Positions 1 through 8,450 of a stretch of 64,000 nt of DNA are shown here, one piece after another. The notes beneath the pieces are model-generated. The model made no database searches. It saw nothing but the letters and a program-made list of their open reading frames with translations, and had not been told where the DNA came from. Numbering within the stretch: the stretch's first letter is position 1; every line of letters begins with the position of its first letter. The stretch spans positions 34,274-98,273 of the forward strand of contig CAWDDB010000004.1 in assembly GCA_963800975.1 (NCBI GenBank), given 5' to 3'. This DNA comes from JALYGY01 sp963800975. GTDB taxonomy: Bacteria; Actinomycetota; Rubrobacteria; Rubrobacterales; Rubrobacteraceae. The translations under genes were made by a program, and so were the position numbers.

Positions 1-1
1 A

Positions 2-193
2 CTGTGCGTCCAGTATGGCAACAAGTGCTTGAGCTGCGGCGCATTGGGCGTCGCGCTAGAAGCTGACCATGTGGTCCCGCTGACCAGAGGGGGATCGGAC
101 GACATCGGCAATATACAGCCCCTGTGCGGCGCCTGTAACCGGAGAAAGTTCGTGAGCATCGTGGACTACAGGATGTTCGCGGACGCTCCCTAA
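2..193 (+). CDS. HNH endonuclease, C-terminal part (5' end outside window)
   Basis: An open frame enters from the left edge and stops at TAA 191-193, giving 63 residues. It shows CLSCG, then DHVVPLTRGGSDDIGN, then PLCGACNRRK. This is the HNH signature: the Asp-His pair, the GG(S/T)DD-x-x-N turn, and two CxxC knuckles that would hold a structural zinc. HNH domains of this compact kind cut DNA and occur in mobile elements, phage packaging genes and defence loci. The start and any N-terminal domain lie outside the window, so its role cannot be decided. A strong hairpin terminator follows 27 bases after the stop. Confidence 0.85.
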   Translation: MCVQYGNKCLSCGALGVALEADHVVPLTRGGSDDIGNIQPLCGACNRRKFVSIVDYRMFADAP

Positions 194-220
194 CCAGGGC
201 CGCTTTACGGCGTTTCGGGA

Positions 221-250
221 GCCGGGTCTCCGCGGAGACCCGGCCTTTTG
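221..250 (+). terminator. Rho-independent terminator after the HNH gene
   Basis: GCCGGGTCTCC and its complement GGAGACCCGGC form an 11-bp GC-rich stem at 221-244 with almost no loop, followed by CTTTTGCGTTT. It separates the HNH gene from the pentose phosphate operon. Confidence 0.75.
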
Positions 251-434
251 CGTTTCTGGGCCGGCACGGTCTCCGGGGTTTGATCCTCAACCCAAAGTGG
301 TAAGTCCCGTCGCATCCGGCGAAGCCTCCGGGCTGCCTGGAGGGCGAAGATGCTTGGCGTCTCGGTTGGTCTGTTGCCTTCTGAGGCGTGGGCCGGGTGT
401 AGACTGACGAGAAGGGACGCACAAGGAGGTATCC

Positions 435-1529
435 GTGAACGACCGTTTGAAGAAGATGCTGGATCTGGGCCAGTCGCCCTGGGTGGACGAGATCTCCCGC
501 GATGACACGAGGAACGGCGGCCTTCAGGCGATGGTGGAAGATGGGATCGTGGGCGTGACCTCGAACCCGGCCATCTTCCAGAAGGCCATCGCCGGAAGCG
601 ACCTCTACGACGAACAGCTGGCGGAGCTCGCCCGGAACACGGACGACCCGAAGGAGATGTTCTGGGGCGTCGCGGGCACCGACATCCAGGAGGCCTGCGA
701 CGTCCTGATGCCCGTCTACGAGAAGAGCGGAGGCGAGCACGGATGGGTCTCCCTGGAGGTCCAGCCGGACATAGCCTACGACTCCGACGCCACCCTAGAA
801 GAAGCCGTGCACCTGCACGAGATGGTCGACAAGCCCAACCTCTTCGTCAAGATACCGGCCACGTTGCAGGGGCTCGTCGCGATAGAGGAGATGATCTCCC
901 GCGGCAAGTCCATAAACGTGACCCTGATCTTCTCGCTCGAGCGCTACCGCGAGGTGGTCCGAGCCTACATCCGCGGCATAAAGCGCCTGGTCGAGAACGG
1001 CGGCGACCCATCAGGCGTGCGCTCGGTCGCGAGCTTCTTCGTCTCCAGGATAGACTCCGAGGCCGACAGCAAGTTGGAGGAGCTCGGGGCCGAAGACCTG
1101 CAAGGGGAGCTGGCCATAGCCAACGCCAAGCTGGCGTACCAGATCTACAAAGAAGTCTTCGGCGGCGCCCGCTGGCGCTCGCTCGAGGAGCGGGGCGCCA
1201 ACCGCCAGCGCCTCCTGTGGGCCTCGACCTCTACCAAGAACCCGGACTACGCCGACACCATCTACGTGGACAACCTCGTCGGCCCGGATACCGTGAACAC
1301 CATGCCAAAGGCGACCATAGAAGCGGTAATGGACCACGGCGACATCGAGCCCACCCTCGAGCAGGGCGTCCAGGAGGCCAGTCGACTCTTCGAGCGCCTG
1401 CGCGAGGCCGGTCTAGATTACGAGGACGTCACGGACACCCTGGAGCAGGAAGGAATCCAGAAATTCGCCGACCCCTTCAACGAGCTACTGGACGAGATAA
1501 AGAACAAGAGCAAGCAGCTGGTAAGTTAG
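435..1529 (+). CDS. tal: Transaldolase
   Basis: 364 residues, the usual size for the actinobacterial Tal type. Transaldolase moves a dihydroxyacetone unit between sedoheptulose-7-phosphate and glyceraldehyde-3-phosphate in the cytoplasmic non-oxidative pentose phosphate pathway. The N-terminal part has SPWVDEISRD and VTSNPAIFQKA. The Schiff-base lysine is Lys139 in LFVKIPATLQG, and the late motif WASTSTKNPDYADTIYVDNL is typical of the family. The GTG start at 435 follows AGGAGG at 424-429. It is the first gene of a run with gnd, zwf, opcA and pgl, which together supply NADPH and pentoses. Confidence 0.96.
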   Translation: MNDRLKKMLDLGQSPWVDEISRDDTRNGGLQAMVEDGIVGVTSNPAIFQKAIAGSDLYDEQLAELARNTDDPKEMFWGVAGTDIQEACDVLMPVYEKSGGEHGWVSLEVQPDIAYDSDATLEEAVHLHEMVDKPNLFVKIPATLQGLVAIEEMISRGKSINVTLIFSLERYREVVRAYIRGIKRLVENGGDPSGVRSVASFFVSRIDSEADSKLEELGAEDLQGELAIANAKLAYQIYKEVFGGARWRSLEERGANRQRLLWASTSTKNPDYADTIYVDNLVGPDTVNTMPKATIEAVMDHGDIEPTLEQGVQEASRLFERLREAGLDYEDVTDTLEQEGIQKFADPFNELLDEIKNKSKQLVS

Positions 1530-1540
1530 GCTTCGAGCCA

Positions 1541-1576
1541 CGGGCATCGGGGGCTTAGGCAAGCCCCCGATGCCCG
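1541..1576 (+). terminator. Perfect 16-bp hairpin between tal and gnd
   Basis: CGGGCATCGGGGGCTT pairs perfectly with AAGCCCCCGATGCCCG around a 4-base loop AGGC. There is no T-tract, so it may pause or partly terminate transcription, or stabilise the tal message, rather than fully separate tal from gnd. Confidence 0.55.
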
Positions 1577-1609
1577 AAACCTGACACCCGAGCAACCGAA
1601 GGGAGCGAG

Positions 1610-2527
1610 ATGGACATCGGCATCTGGGGCATGGGCCGGATGGGGTTCAACATGGCGCGGCGGCTCGTGGACAAGGGCGACCACCGCGTCATCGCCGGCA
1701 ACCGCTCGTCGGGCAAGGTGGACGAGGCGGTCGAAGACGGCGCGGAGGGCGCCTACACGGTGGAGGAGTTCGTCGAGAAGCAGGAGGCGCCGAGGGTGCT
1801 CTGGTCCATGCTCCCCGCCGGCGAGGTCACCGACCAGATGATAGACAGCTTCATCGAGCTTGGCGACGAGGGGGACATCGTCGTGGACGGGGCCAACTCC
1901 TACTTCCGGGACTCCATAAGGCGGGCCGAGAAGGTAAGGGGCGCCGGCCTCAAGTGGCTGGACGCCGGGGTGTCGGGCGGCGTCTGGGGCTACGAGGTGG
2001 GGTACTGCACCATGATCGGGGGCGACGCCGACGCCTTCGAGTACGTCGAGCCGGCCTTCAAGACGCTGGCGCCGGGGAACGGCTACGCCTATCTGGGAGA
2101 CGCGGGGGCGGGGCACTTCGCCAAGATGGTCCACAACGGCGTCGAGTACGGGATGATGCAGGCATACGCCGAGGGGTTCGAGATCCTGCAGAAGTCCCGC
2201 TACGACTACGATCTGCGCGCCATCAGCAGCCTGTGGAACCAGGGCAGCGTGGTCAGGAGCTGGCTCCTGGAGCTCGCCGAGAGGGCCTTCGAGAAGGACG
2301 CCAACCTCGACAGTATCCAGGGCTACGTGGATGACTCTGGCGAGGGACGCTGGACCGTGCTCGAGGCCATAGAAGAAGACGTGCCGGCCCACGTCATCGC
2401 CAGCTCGCTCTTCGCCCGCTTCTCCTCGCGCCAGCCCGACGCGTTCTCGATGAAAGTCCTCGCCGCGCTGCGCGGCCAGTTCGGGGGGCACGCGATCAAA
2501 GAGGCGGCTACGGAGAGCGAGAAGTGA
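1610..2527 (+). CDS. gnd: 6-phosphogluconate dehydrogenase, decarboxylating (short form)
   Basis: 305 residues, matching the short single-repeat Gnd class (YqeC/GndA-like, often NAD-dependent) rather than the about 470-residue enzyme. It oxidatively decarboxylates 6-phosphogluconate to ribulose-5-phosphate. The N-terminal Rossmann motif is GIWGMGRMG, followed by the NADP/NAD-site region with AGNRSSGK. DGANSYFRDS and DAGVSGGVWGYEVG are substrate-site motifs, and KMVHNGVEYGMMQAYAEG carries the catalytic lysine. ATG 1610 follows GGGAGCGAG. It lies in the pentose phosphate operon; a small mobile-looking element begins at its stop codon. Confidence 0.95.
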   Translation: MDIGIWGMGRMGFNMARRLVDKGDHRVIAGNRSSGKVDEAVEDGAEGAYTVEEFVEKQEAPRVLWSMLPAGEVTDQMIDSFIELGDEGDIVVDGANSYFRDSIRRAEKVRGAGLKWLDAGVSGGVWGYEVGYCTMIGGDADAFEYVEPAFKTLAPGNGYAYLGDAGAGHFAKMVHNGVEYGMMQAYAEGFEILQKSRYDYDLRAISSLWNQGSVVRSWLLELAERAFEKDANLDSIQGYVDDSGEGRWTVLEAIEEDVPAHVIASSLFARFSSRQPDAFSMKVLAALRGQFGGHAIKEAATESEK

Positions 2528-2830
2528 TTAGCCGTCAGCTATCAGCCTTCAGCGGTCAGCTTTCCTAGGGGGATAACGACCGAAGGCCGATAATACGTCC
2601 ATAAAGGATTTCAGGACGTTGAACGTATGGACGAAAGGACACCGGTTGACGCTGGCGGTCTACAGAGCCGCGGCGAGCGAACTCGAGTACCATCTGCTCC
2701 TCGCGCATGATCTGGGCTTACCGGAGACTTCGGACTACGAAGGGCTCACCGGAAAGGTGATCGAAGTGAAACGAATGCTAACCTCGTTCATTCTAAAGCT
2801 GAGGGCTGAATGCTGACCGCTGACAGCTTG
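2527..2830. mobile_element. Mobile-like element with inverted heptad-repeat arms around a four-helix-bundle ORF
   Basis: The left arm 2527-2561 holds five 7-bp units ATTAGCC, GTCAGCT, ATCAGCC, TTCAGCG, GTCAGCT (consensus NTCAGCN). The right arm 2796-2830 holds five units in the opposite orientation: AAGCTGA, GGGCTGA, ATGCTGA, CCGCTGA, CAGCTTG. Between them lies a short ORF of the 23S rRNA intervening-sequence (four-helix-bundle) family. The element starts at the gnd stop codon and ends inside the present zwf start. The mobile interpretation is inference from this symmetrical structure; no transposase is present. Confidence 0.55.
2601..2816 (+). pseudogene. Four-helix-bundle protein (23S rRNA IVP family), internally deleted
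   Basis: Read from codon ATA 2601, the frame gives IKDFRTLNVWTKGHRLTLAVYR, the N-terminal helix of four-helix-bundle proteins (PF05635/TIGR02436, usually about 115-125 residues). It then jumps to SELEYHLLLAHDLGL and KVIEVKRMLTSFILKLRAE, which is the family's last two helices. The central part, with the normal LTSQLRRAA and IAEG region, is missing. There is no ATG at the expected first residue: the codon is ATA, and a TTG at 2619 would be the first possible start. The final residues are encoded by the right heptad arm and overlap the zwf start. It is probably a remnant with no stable fold. Confidence 0.7.
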
Positions 2831-4333
2831 AGGGACGAGCAGCGGCTCCCGCGCGTCCCCGACCCTGGGATCATGGTCATCTTTGGAGCCTCGGGTGATC
2901 TGACGTCGCGGAAGCTGGTGCCGGCGCTCTACGAGCTCGTCGCGCAGCGGAGGCTGCCGATGGAGTTCGCGGTCGTCGGCCTCTCCCGGACGGAGATGAG
3001 CCACGAAGATTTCCGCGACAAGCTGCGCAAGACGCTGGAGGAGCACGTATCCGACGAGATCAGCGACGACATCTGGGAGTCCTTCGCGAGCGGCATCTTC
3101 TATCTGCCCGGCGACTCGACGGAGCCGGGGACCTACAAAGAGCTAAAGGGCTTCTTGAAGAAGCTTGACGAGGAGCGGGGGACGGAGGGGAACCGGGCGT
3201 TCTATCTCTCCACCTCCCCTTCGCTCGTCCCCTCCATCGTCCAGCGGTTGGGCGAGGCGGGGATGAACGCGGGCGAAGACGGCGGGTGGTCGCGGCTCGT
3301 GGTCGAGAAGCCTTTCGGGCGGGATCTGGAGAGCGCGAAGGAGCTCAACCAGGAGATCCAGCGCTACTTCGACGAGGGCCAGATCTACCGCATCGACCAC
3401 TACCTGGGCAAGGAGACGGTCCAGAACATCCTTGCCTTGCGCTTCGCCAACGGCATCTTCGAGCCGATCTGGAACCAGCACTACGTTGACCACGTCCAGA
3501 TCACCGTCGCCGAAGACATCGGCGTCGGCACCCGTGGCGCCTTCTACGAGGAGGCCGGGGCCCTGCGCGACATCGTCCAGAACCACGTCATGCAGGTCCT
3601 GTGTTTGACCGCGATGGAGCCACCCGTGGCCTTCGACTCCGAGTCGATGCGCGAGGAGAAGGTGAAGGTCTTGAAGGCCGTAAGGCCCATCCCGGACGAG
3701 GAGGTGGACCAGAACGCCGTGCGCGGCCAGTACGCGCGAGGCTGGATCTGGGGCGAGGAGGTCAAAGGCTACCGCGAAGAGGACGACGTGGACCCGGAGT
3801 CCGTCACGGAGACGTTCGTGGGGCTCAGGCTCTTCGTGGACAACTGGCGGTGGGCCGGGGTCCCGTTCTTTATCCGGGCGGGGAAGCGGATGCCCAAGAA
3901 GGCGACGGAGGTGGCGATACAGTTTCGCTCCTCGCCCCACACGCCGTTCGCCCGCGACGACACCGAGGGCCTCGAGCCGAACGTCCTCGTCGTCCGCGTC
4001 CAGCCCGAGGAGGGTCTGTCCCTGAAGATAGGGGCCAAGGTCCCCGGCTCGGGCTTCGAGGTAAGCTCGGTGAACATGGACCTCCTCTACGGCACGGCCT
4101 TCCTCGAAGAGGCCCCCGACGCCTACCAGCGCCTCCTGCTGGACATGATGCTCGGCGACCCGACCCTCTTTATCCGGGCCGACGAGGCCGAGGGCGCCTG
4201 GCGCATCCTTGACCCCGTGATGCGCCGCTGGGCGCAGGAGCAAGAGATACCCTTCTACCCGGCCGGGACCTGGGGCCCCGCAGAAGCCGACGCCCTGATC
4301 GAACGCGACGGGCGCGAGTGGAGAAGACCGTGA
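2810..4333 (+). CDS. zwf: Glucose-6-phosphate 1-dehydrogenase
   Basis: 507 residues. It catalyses the first oxidative step of the pentose phosphate pathway, G6P to 6-phosphogluconolactone with NADP reduction. The cofactor motif is IFGASGDLTSRKL near residue 25 and the active-site motif is RIDHYLGKETVQN near residue 195. VEKPFGRDL and FFIRAGKRMPKK are also present. The first residues MLTADSLRDEQRLPR are odd. Family members often begin with NPLRD-x-x-x-RLPR, so the native start seems replaced by an ATG inside heptad unit ATGCTGA of the upstream element. OpcA, its usual actinobacterial and cyanobacterial partner, is next. Confidence 0.96.
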   Translation: MLTADSLRDEQRLPRVPDPGIMVIFGASGDLTSRKLVPALYELVAQRRLPMEFAVVGLSRTEMSHEDFRDKLRKTLEEHVSDEISDDIWESFASGIFYLPGDSTEPGTYKELKGFLKKLDEERGTEGNRAFYLSTSPSLVPSIVQRLGEAGMNAGEDGGWSRLVVEKPFGRDLESAKELNQEIQRYFDEGQIYRIDHYLGKETVQNILALRFANGIFEPIWNQHYVDHVQITVAEDIGVGTRGAFYEEAGALRDIVQNHVMQVLCLTAMEPPVAFDSESMREEKVKVLKAVRPIPDEEVDQNAVRGQYARGWIWGEEVKGYREEDDVDPESVTETFVGLRLFVDNWRWAGVPFFIRAGKRMPKKATEVAIQFRSSPHTPFARDDTEGLEPNVLVVRVQPEEGLSLKIGAKVPGSGFEVSSVNMDLLYGTAFLEEAPDAYQRLLLDMMLGDPTLFIRADEAEGAWRILDPVMRRWAQEQEIPFYPAGTWGPAEADALIERDGREWRRP

Positions 4334-4354
4334 GGTCGGCGCTGCGCGCCTCCC

Positions 4355-4417
4355 CGGGAGTCGGGAATCGGGAGTCGAAAGGGCTGGCGCCACTGGTTTC
4401 ACGACTCCCTGCTCCCG
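4355..4417. repeat. Heptad-repeat palindrome, CGGGAGT family
   Basis: Left arm: CGGGAGT, CGGGAAT, CGGGAGT, CGAAAGG at 4355-4382. Right arm, inverted: ACTCCCT and GCTCCCG at 4404-4417. The arms can fold into a long imperfect hairpin between zwf and opcA. A related copy lies at 28768-28815. Confidence 0.6.
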
Positions 4418-4471
4418 GGAGCGGAGCGACCCATGATCGGTGAGACAAGGGAGTCCGGGGGTGGGGGACCG

Positions 4472-5503
4472 ATGAGCGTGGCCACGGTGGAGCGCGAGCT
4501 CGGCAAGCTCCGCGCCAACGACGACGGGACGCTGGCGCTGAGATCCAGCGTCCTCAGCTTGATCGTGGTGACGGACGAGGCCTCCGCCCCGGACGTGACC
4601 CGCTCGGTCTCGAGCCTTGCGGGCCGCCACCCGACGCGGGCAATCGTCCTGATCTCCGACCCCGACGGAGAGCCCAACGTCGACGTGCAGCTCTCGGCCT
4701 TCTGCAACATCAGGGGCGGGGGCGCCCAGGTCTGCGCCGAGCAGGTGACCATCCACGTCGAGGGACCTTCGGCGGAGCACCTCGAAAGCCTCGCGGGACC
4801 GCTCCTGATCCCGGACCTCCCCGTGTTTCTCTGGTACCCGGGCGCCTTCTCTCCGTCCTCGCCCGAGTTCGTGGCCATGGCCGGCCTCGCCGACCGCGTG
4901 ATCGTGGACTCCGCCGCCCGCGAGGACCGGGAGCGGTCCCTGCGCGAGATGACGTCTCTGATCGACGACGACAGGATGCCGGCCGTTGGGGACCTGCAGT
5001 GGGTAGGCCTCTCGCCCTGGCGCTCCCTGATAGCCGACGCCTTCGGCTCCCCGGAACACGCGGGCGAGCTGGAGAGGATAGAGAACGTCGAGATCCTTTA
5101 CGCCCCCGGTGGCGAGTGTCGCGTCCTGCTGCTGCTGGGCTGGCTCGCTTCGACGCTCGGCTGGGAACCCGAGGAATCGACCCGCGACGGGGAGAGTCGC
5201 CGCGTACGCTTCTCCGGCCCGTCCGGGGCCATCTCCGTGGAGCTCTCCCCGGACTCGCCCGACGCGCGGCTCCGACGCATACGCCTGCGCTCCTCCGATT
5301 ACAGCTTCCAGGTCTCGCGCCACAGGGAGCAAACCGACATCCGCACCACCGTGATGCGCGACGAGGAGCTCGTGGCCGAGCGCACCGTCCGCATGGGCTC
5401 CTTCGACCTCGGCGTCCTGGTCGGGGAGGAGCTCCGGTACCGCGGGCGCGACGAGGCCTACGGGGCCGCCCTGCGCGCCGCCGTCGAGGTCCTCGACCTG
5501 TGA
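4472..5503 (+). CDS. opcA: Glucose-6-phosphate dehydrogenase assembly protein OpcA
   Basis: About 343 residues from ATG 4472, the OpcA family length. OpcA is an allosteric or assembly partner of Zwf in cyanobacteria and actinobacteria. Recognisable parts are the N-terminal STLRAS-like region (LRSSVLSLIVVTD), HPTRAIVLISDP, the pair of conserved segments around CNIRGGGAQVCAEQVTI and LLIPDLPVFLWYPG, and the C-terminal ELSPDSPDARLRRIRL. The frame is open from ATG 4433, but that start lies next to the heptad palindrome; the G-rich stretch just before 4472 and the family alignment favour the later start. The stop overlaps the pgl start. Confidence 0.92.
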   Translation: MSVATVERELGKLRANDDGTLALRSSVLSLIVVTDEASAPDVTRSVSSLAGRHPTRAIVLISDPDGEPNVDVQLSAFCNIRGGGAQVCAEQVTIHVEGPSAEHLESLAGPLLIPDLPVFLWYPGAFSPSSPEFVAMAGLADRVIVDSAAREDRERSLREMTSLIDDDRMPAVGDLQWVGLSPWRSLIADAFGSPEHAGELERIENVEILYAPGGECRVLLLLGWLASTLGWEPEESTRDGESRRVRFSGPSGAISVELSPDSPDARLRRIRLRSSDYSFQVSRHREQTDIRTTVMRDEELVAERTVRMGSFDLGVLVGEELRYRGRDEAYGAALRAAVEVLDL

Positions 5504-6225
5504 AAGTGGAGGTCTTCGAGGGCCCGGACGAGCTCGCCCGGGCCGCCGCCCGCGACTTCGTGACGAGGGCAGAAGAGGCGATAAGCGAGCGAGGCCGGTT
5601 CGCCGTCGCGCTTGCCGGCGGCTCGACCCCGAAGGCGACCTACGAGATCCTCGCCCGCGACCACGCCTCGGACGTCGATTGGGGCAACGTCCACGTCTTC
5701 TTCGGGGACGAGAGGACCGTGCCATCCGACCACGGAGACTCCAACTACCTTATGGCGCGCGAGTCGCTCCTGGATCACGTCCCCACGGGCGGCGTCCACA
5801 GGATGCGCGGCGAGCTCCCGCCCGAGGAGGCCGCGGCCTCCTACGAGGACGACCTGCGGGAGTTCTTCGGGCACGACGGGCTCCCGAGGTTCGACCTGAT
5901 CCTGTGCGGCATCGGGGGCGACGGCCACACCTTGAGCCTGTTCCCAGAGACCCAGGCGCTCGGCGTGGCCGACAGGCTTGTGGTCGCGAACCCCGTGTCC
6001 AAGCTGGAGACCACGCGCCTCACCCTCACCGTCCCCGTCGCGAACGCCTCCAGGGCGGTCACCTTCCTGGTCTCGGGAGAAGACAAGGCCGGGGCGTTGA
6101 GGGAGATCCTCGAAGGTGACGCAGACCCGCGCTCCTACCCGGCCAAGCTAGTTCGCCCGGAGGACGGTGACCTCACGTGGATGGTGGATCAGGCGGCCGC
6201 GAGCGCGCTCGAAGAGCCCCCTTAG
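5500..6225 (+). CDS. pgl: 6-phosphogluconolactonase
   Basis: 241 residues from GTG 5500, which overlaps the opcA stop as GTGA and implies translational coupling. It hydrolyses 6-phosphogluconolactone to 6-phosphogluconate, linking Zwf and Gnd. Family motifs are all present: VALAGGSTPKATYE near the N-terminus, VHVFFGDERTVPSDHGDSN, and ILCGIGGDGHTLSLFPET, with the catalytic His in GDGHT. DevB/SOL length is normal. It ends the pentose phosphate operon and is followed, 15 bases later, by the convergent end of an epimerase gene on the other strand. Confidence 0.95.
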   Translation: MKVEVFEGPDELARAAARDFVTRAEEAISERGRFAVALAGGSTPKATYEILARDHASDVDWGNVHVFFGDERTVPSDHGDSNYLMARESLLDHVPTGGVHRMRGELPPEEAAASYEDDLREFFGHDGLPRFDLILCGIGGDGHTLSLFPETQALGVADRLVVANPVSKLETTRLTLTVPVANASRAVTFLVSGEDKAGALREILEGDADPRSYPAKLVRPEDGDLTWMVDQAAASALEEPP

Positions 6226-6240
6226 GCCGACCCGGGAGGC

Positions 6241-7285
6241 TCAGAAAAAGCGCTTGAGAAGCCCGACGGCGCCCTGCTTCCAGGGGACGCGGTGCGAGAC
6301 GCCCGAGGACTTCTCGAACCGCTCGAGGTTGTCGAGGTACCACCGGAAGTTCCTGAGCAGGGCCTCTTTGTTAGAGAACTTCGGCGCGTAACCCAGCTCC
6401 TTCTCTGCCCTCTCGATGGAGACGAATGAGTCCTTTGAGGCGGTTTCGTAGACCCACTTGTAAAGGGGCGAGAGCCTCAGCCGGTCCAGCACCCTGAGGC
6501 CCCAGATCGCGGGCGTTGCCGGGAAGCCGACCACCTTCTTGCCGTGCCCGGCGTAGTCCAGTACGGCCTGGTAGTCTCCCTTCATCGTCGTGAACTCCTT
6601 GGCCCCGATGTTGAAGGTGTCATTAACCCTCTCTCTCGGGAGCGTCAGGCACAGGGAGATGGCGTCGCAGAGGTCCTCGACGTCGAGCAGCTGGTAGCGG
6701 TTGTTCCCGCTCCCGATCATCGGGAAGTTGTGCCCCGTGTGGGCCCAGTCGTAGAGGAGCGCGAAGACCCCCAGCCGCTCCGGTCCGACAAAGGACTTCG
6801 GCCGGATTATCGGGACCACCAGGCCTTTGGCGCGGGCCTCGAGGCAGATCATCTCGGCCTGGATCTTGGCCTGTCCGTAGGGGCCAACGCCCTCGAGCTT
6901 GTCCGTCTCGTACAGGGGGTGGTGGTCCGGTATCCCGTAGACCGCCGTGGAAGAGACGTGCACGACGCGCTCCGCGCCGTGGTGCAGCGCGGCGTCCAGA
7001 ACGTTGCGCGTGCCCTCGACGTCCGTCGTGTAGATGTCGTCGGGGCTGTAGAGGGGGAGGGCAGCGGCGGTGTGCACCACCAGGTCGGCGCCCTGCGATG
7101 GCCCTGTCGAGGACGGATCTGTCCCTGATGTCTCCCTTTATCACCTCGACGCGGTCCCTCTCGGGGTAGTCGAACTCCTCCAGGTCGAGGGAGGCCAGCG
7201 CGTAGCCGCGCGCCAGGAGGTGCCGGATCAGGTTGATCCCAAGGAAACCGGCGCCGCCGGTCACGAGAACTCGCTGTCGATCCAT
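6241..7285 (-). pseudogene. NAD-dependent epimerase/dehydratase, one-base frameshift
   Basis: Two frames together make one extended SDR sugar epimerase of about 347 residues. The N-terminal frame starts at ATG 7285 behind GGAGGGG and carries the nucleotide motif RVLVTGGAGFLG. It then loses register after DRAIAG. The C-terminal frame resumes with VVHTAAALPLYSPDD, then HVSSTAVYG (catalytic Ser) and VGPYGQAKIQAE (YxxxK), and runs to 6241. One extra C in the CCC run at 7091-7093 explains the shift. Everything else is intact, so this is either a recent mutation or a sequence error. The substrate is unknown; NAD(P)-sugar epimerase or 3-beta-HSD-like chemistry are both possible. Confidence 0.85.
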
Positions 7286-7463
7286 GTAAGTTGCCCCTCC
7301 TTGTACGGTACGAAGGTCGGTGCGTCCGCGCAAACGGCGCGCATTTTAGCATGCAGACGCGCCGGTCTACCGACGCTGCCCGCCGAACGCAACCCCGGAG
7401 GGCGGCTACGGGTCTTGCGTCGCGGCGGGCCCCGCATACAATCCGGTCCAGGAGGTAGGAGCG

Positions 7464-8450
7464 ATGCGCGCGATGATCCTGGACTCGCCGGGCGAGCCGC
7501 TTCGCGCCGCGGAGGTGCGGGAGCCGGAGCCTGGGCCCGAGGAGGTCTCGATCCGGGTCGATGCCTGCGCGGTGTGCCGGACCGACCTGCACGTGGTAGA
7601 CGGGGAGCTCCCGGATCCGAAGCTGCCCCTGATCCCCGGCCACCAGATAGTCGGCGTCGTGCAGGAGGCCGGGGAGCGCGTCGAACGTTTCGCGAGGGGC
7701 GACAGGGTCGGCGTCCCGTGGCTCGGGTACACGGACGGCACGTGCCGCTACTGCCGCGCCGGCCGGGAGAACCTTTGCGACGCCGCGCGCTTCACCGGGT
7801 ACCAGATCGACGGCGGCTACGCCGGGCACGCGGTCGCGGACAACCGCTTTTGCTTTCCGCTCCCCGAGGGCTACCCCGACCTGCAGGCCGCGCCGCTGCT
7901 GTGCGCCGGCCTCATCGGCTACCGCGCGCTGCGGATGGCCGGGGACGCGGGGCGCATCGGTCTCTACGGCTTCGGCTCCGCCGCGCACATAATTTCGCAG
8001 GTCGCCGTCCACGAGGGCCGCGAGGTCTTCGCCTTCACCAGCCCAGGCAACGAGGAGGGCCAGCGGTTCGCCCTCGGTCTCGGGGCGGCCTGGGCCGGCG
8101 GCTCGGACGAGGCGCCGCCCGAGGAGCTGGACGCGGCCATAATCTTCGCGCCCGTGGGATCCCTGGTTCCTGCGGCGCTGCGGGCCGTCGCGAAGGGTGG
8201 CGTGGTGGTTTGCGCCGGCATCCACATGACCGACATACCTTCGTTCCCGTACGAGATCCTCTGGGGCGAGCGTGGGCTCAGATCGGTGGCAAACCTGACC
8301 CGCGCCGACGGCGAGGAGTTCCTCGCCCTCGCCCCGCAGGTGCCGGTCCGCACCGAGGTGACGACGTTCCCGCTCGAGGAGGCGAACGAGGCTCTGCGGG
8401 CGCTGCGTGGAGGAGAAGTCCGGGGCGCGGCGGTGCTGGAGATCCGGTAG
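7464..8450 (+). CDS. Zinc-dependent alcohol dehydrogenase family protein (AdhA-like)
   Basis: 328 residues, medium-chain dehydrogenase/reductase fold. AVCRTDLHVVDGEL and GHQIVGVV hold catalytic-zinc ligands, with LLCAGLIGYRAL giving the later Cys. In the structural-zinc loop GYTDGTCRYCRAGRENLC the usual first Cys (CGxCxxC) is Asp/Gly, so only three of the four ligands remain. The Rossmann motif is degenerate (YGFGSAAHI, no third Gly). It resembles the AdhA-type group that accepts NADPH and alcohols or aldehydes, but the substrate is not predictable. ATG 7464 follows AGGAGG. It is transcribed away from the epimerase and is not obviously operonic with the Rrf2 gene downstream. Confidence 0.88.
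   Translation: MRAMILDSPGEPLRAAEVREPEPGPEEVSIRVDACAVCRTDLHVVDGELPDPKLPLIPGHQIVGVVQEAGERVERFARGDRVGVPWLGYTDGTCRYCRAGRENLCDAARFTGYQIDGGYAGHAVADNRFCFPLPEGYPDLQAAPLLCAGLIGYRALRMAGDAGRIGLYGFGSAAHIISQVAVHEGREVFAFTSPGNEEGQRFALGLGAAWAGGSDEAPPEELDAAIIFAPVGSLVPAALRAVAKGGVVVCAGIHMTDIPSFPYEILWGERGLRSVANLTRADGEEFLALAPQVPVRTEVTTFPLEEANEALRALRGGEVRGAAVLEIR

Noticed and set aside
1526..2491. Antisense frame opposite gnd
   Set aside because: gnd carries all family motifs on the plus strand; the antisense protein has none.
3143..5725. Very long antisense frame (860 codons) opposite zwf, opcA and pgl
   Set aside because: It mirrors well-conserved enzymes on the other strand; its Arg/Pro/Gly/His-rich composition is that of a GC-rich shadow and it shows no family motif.
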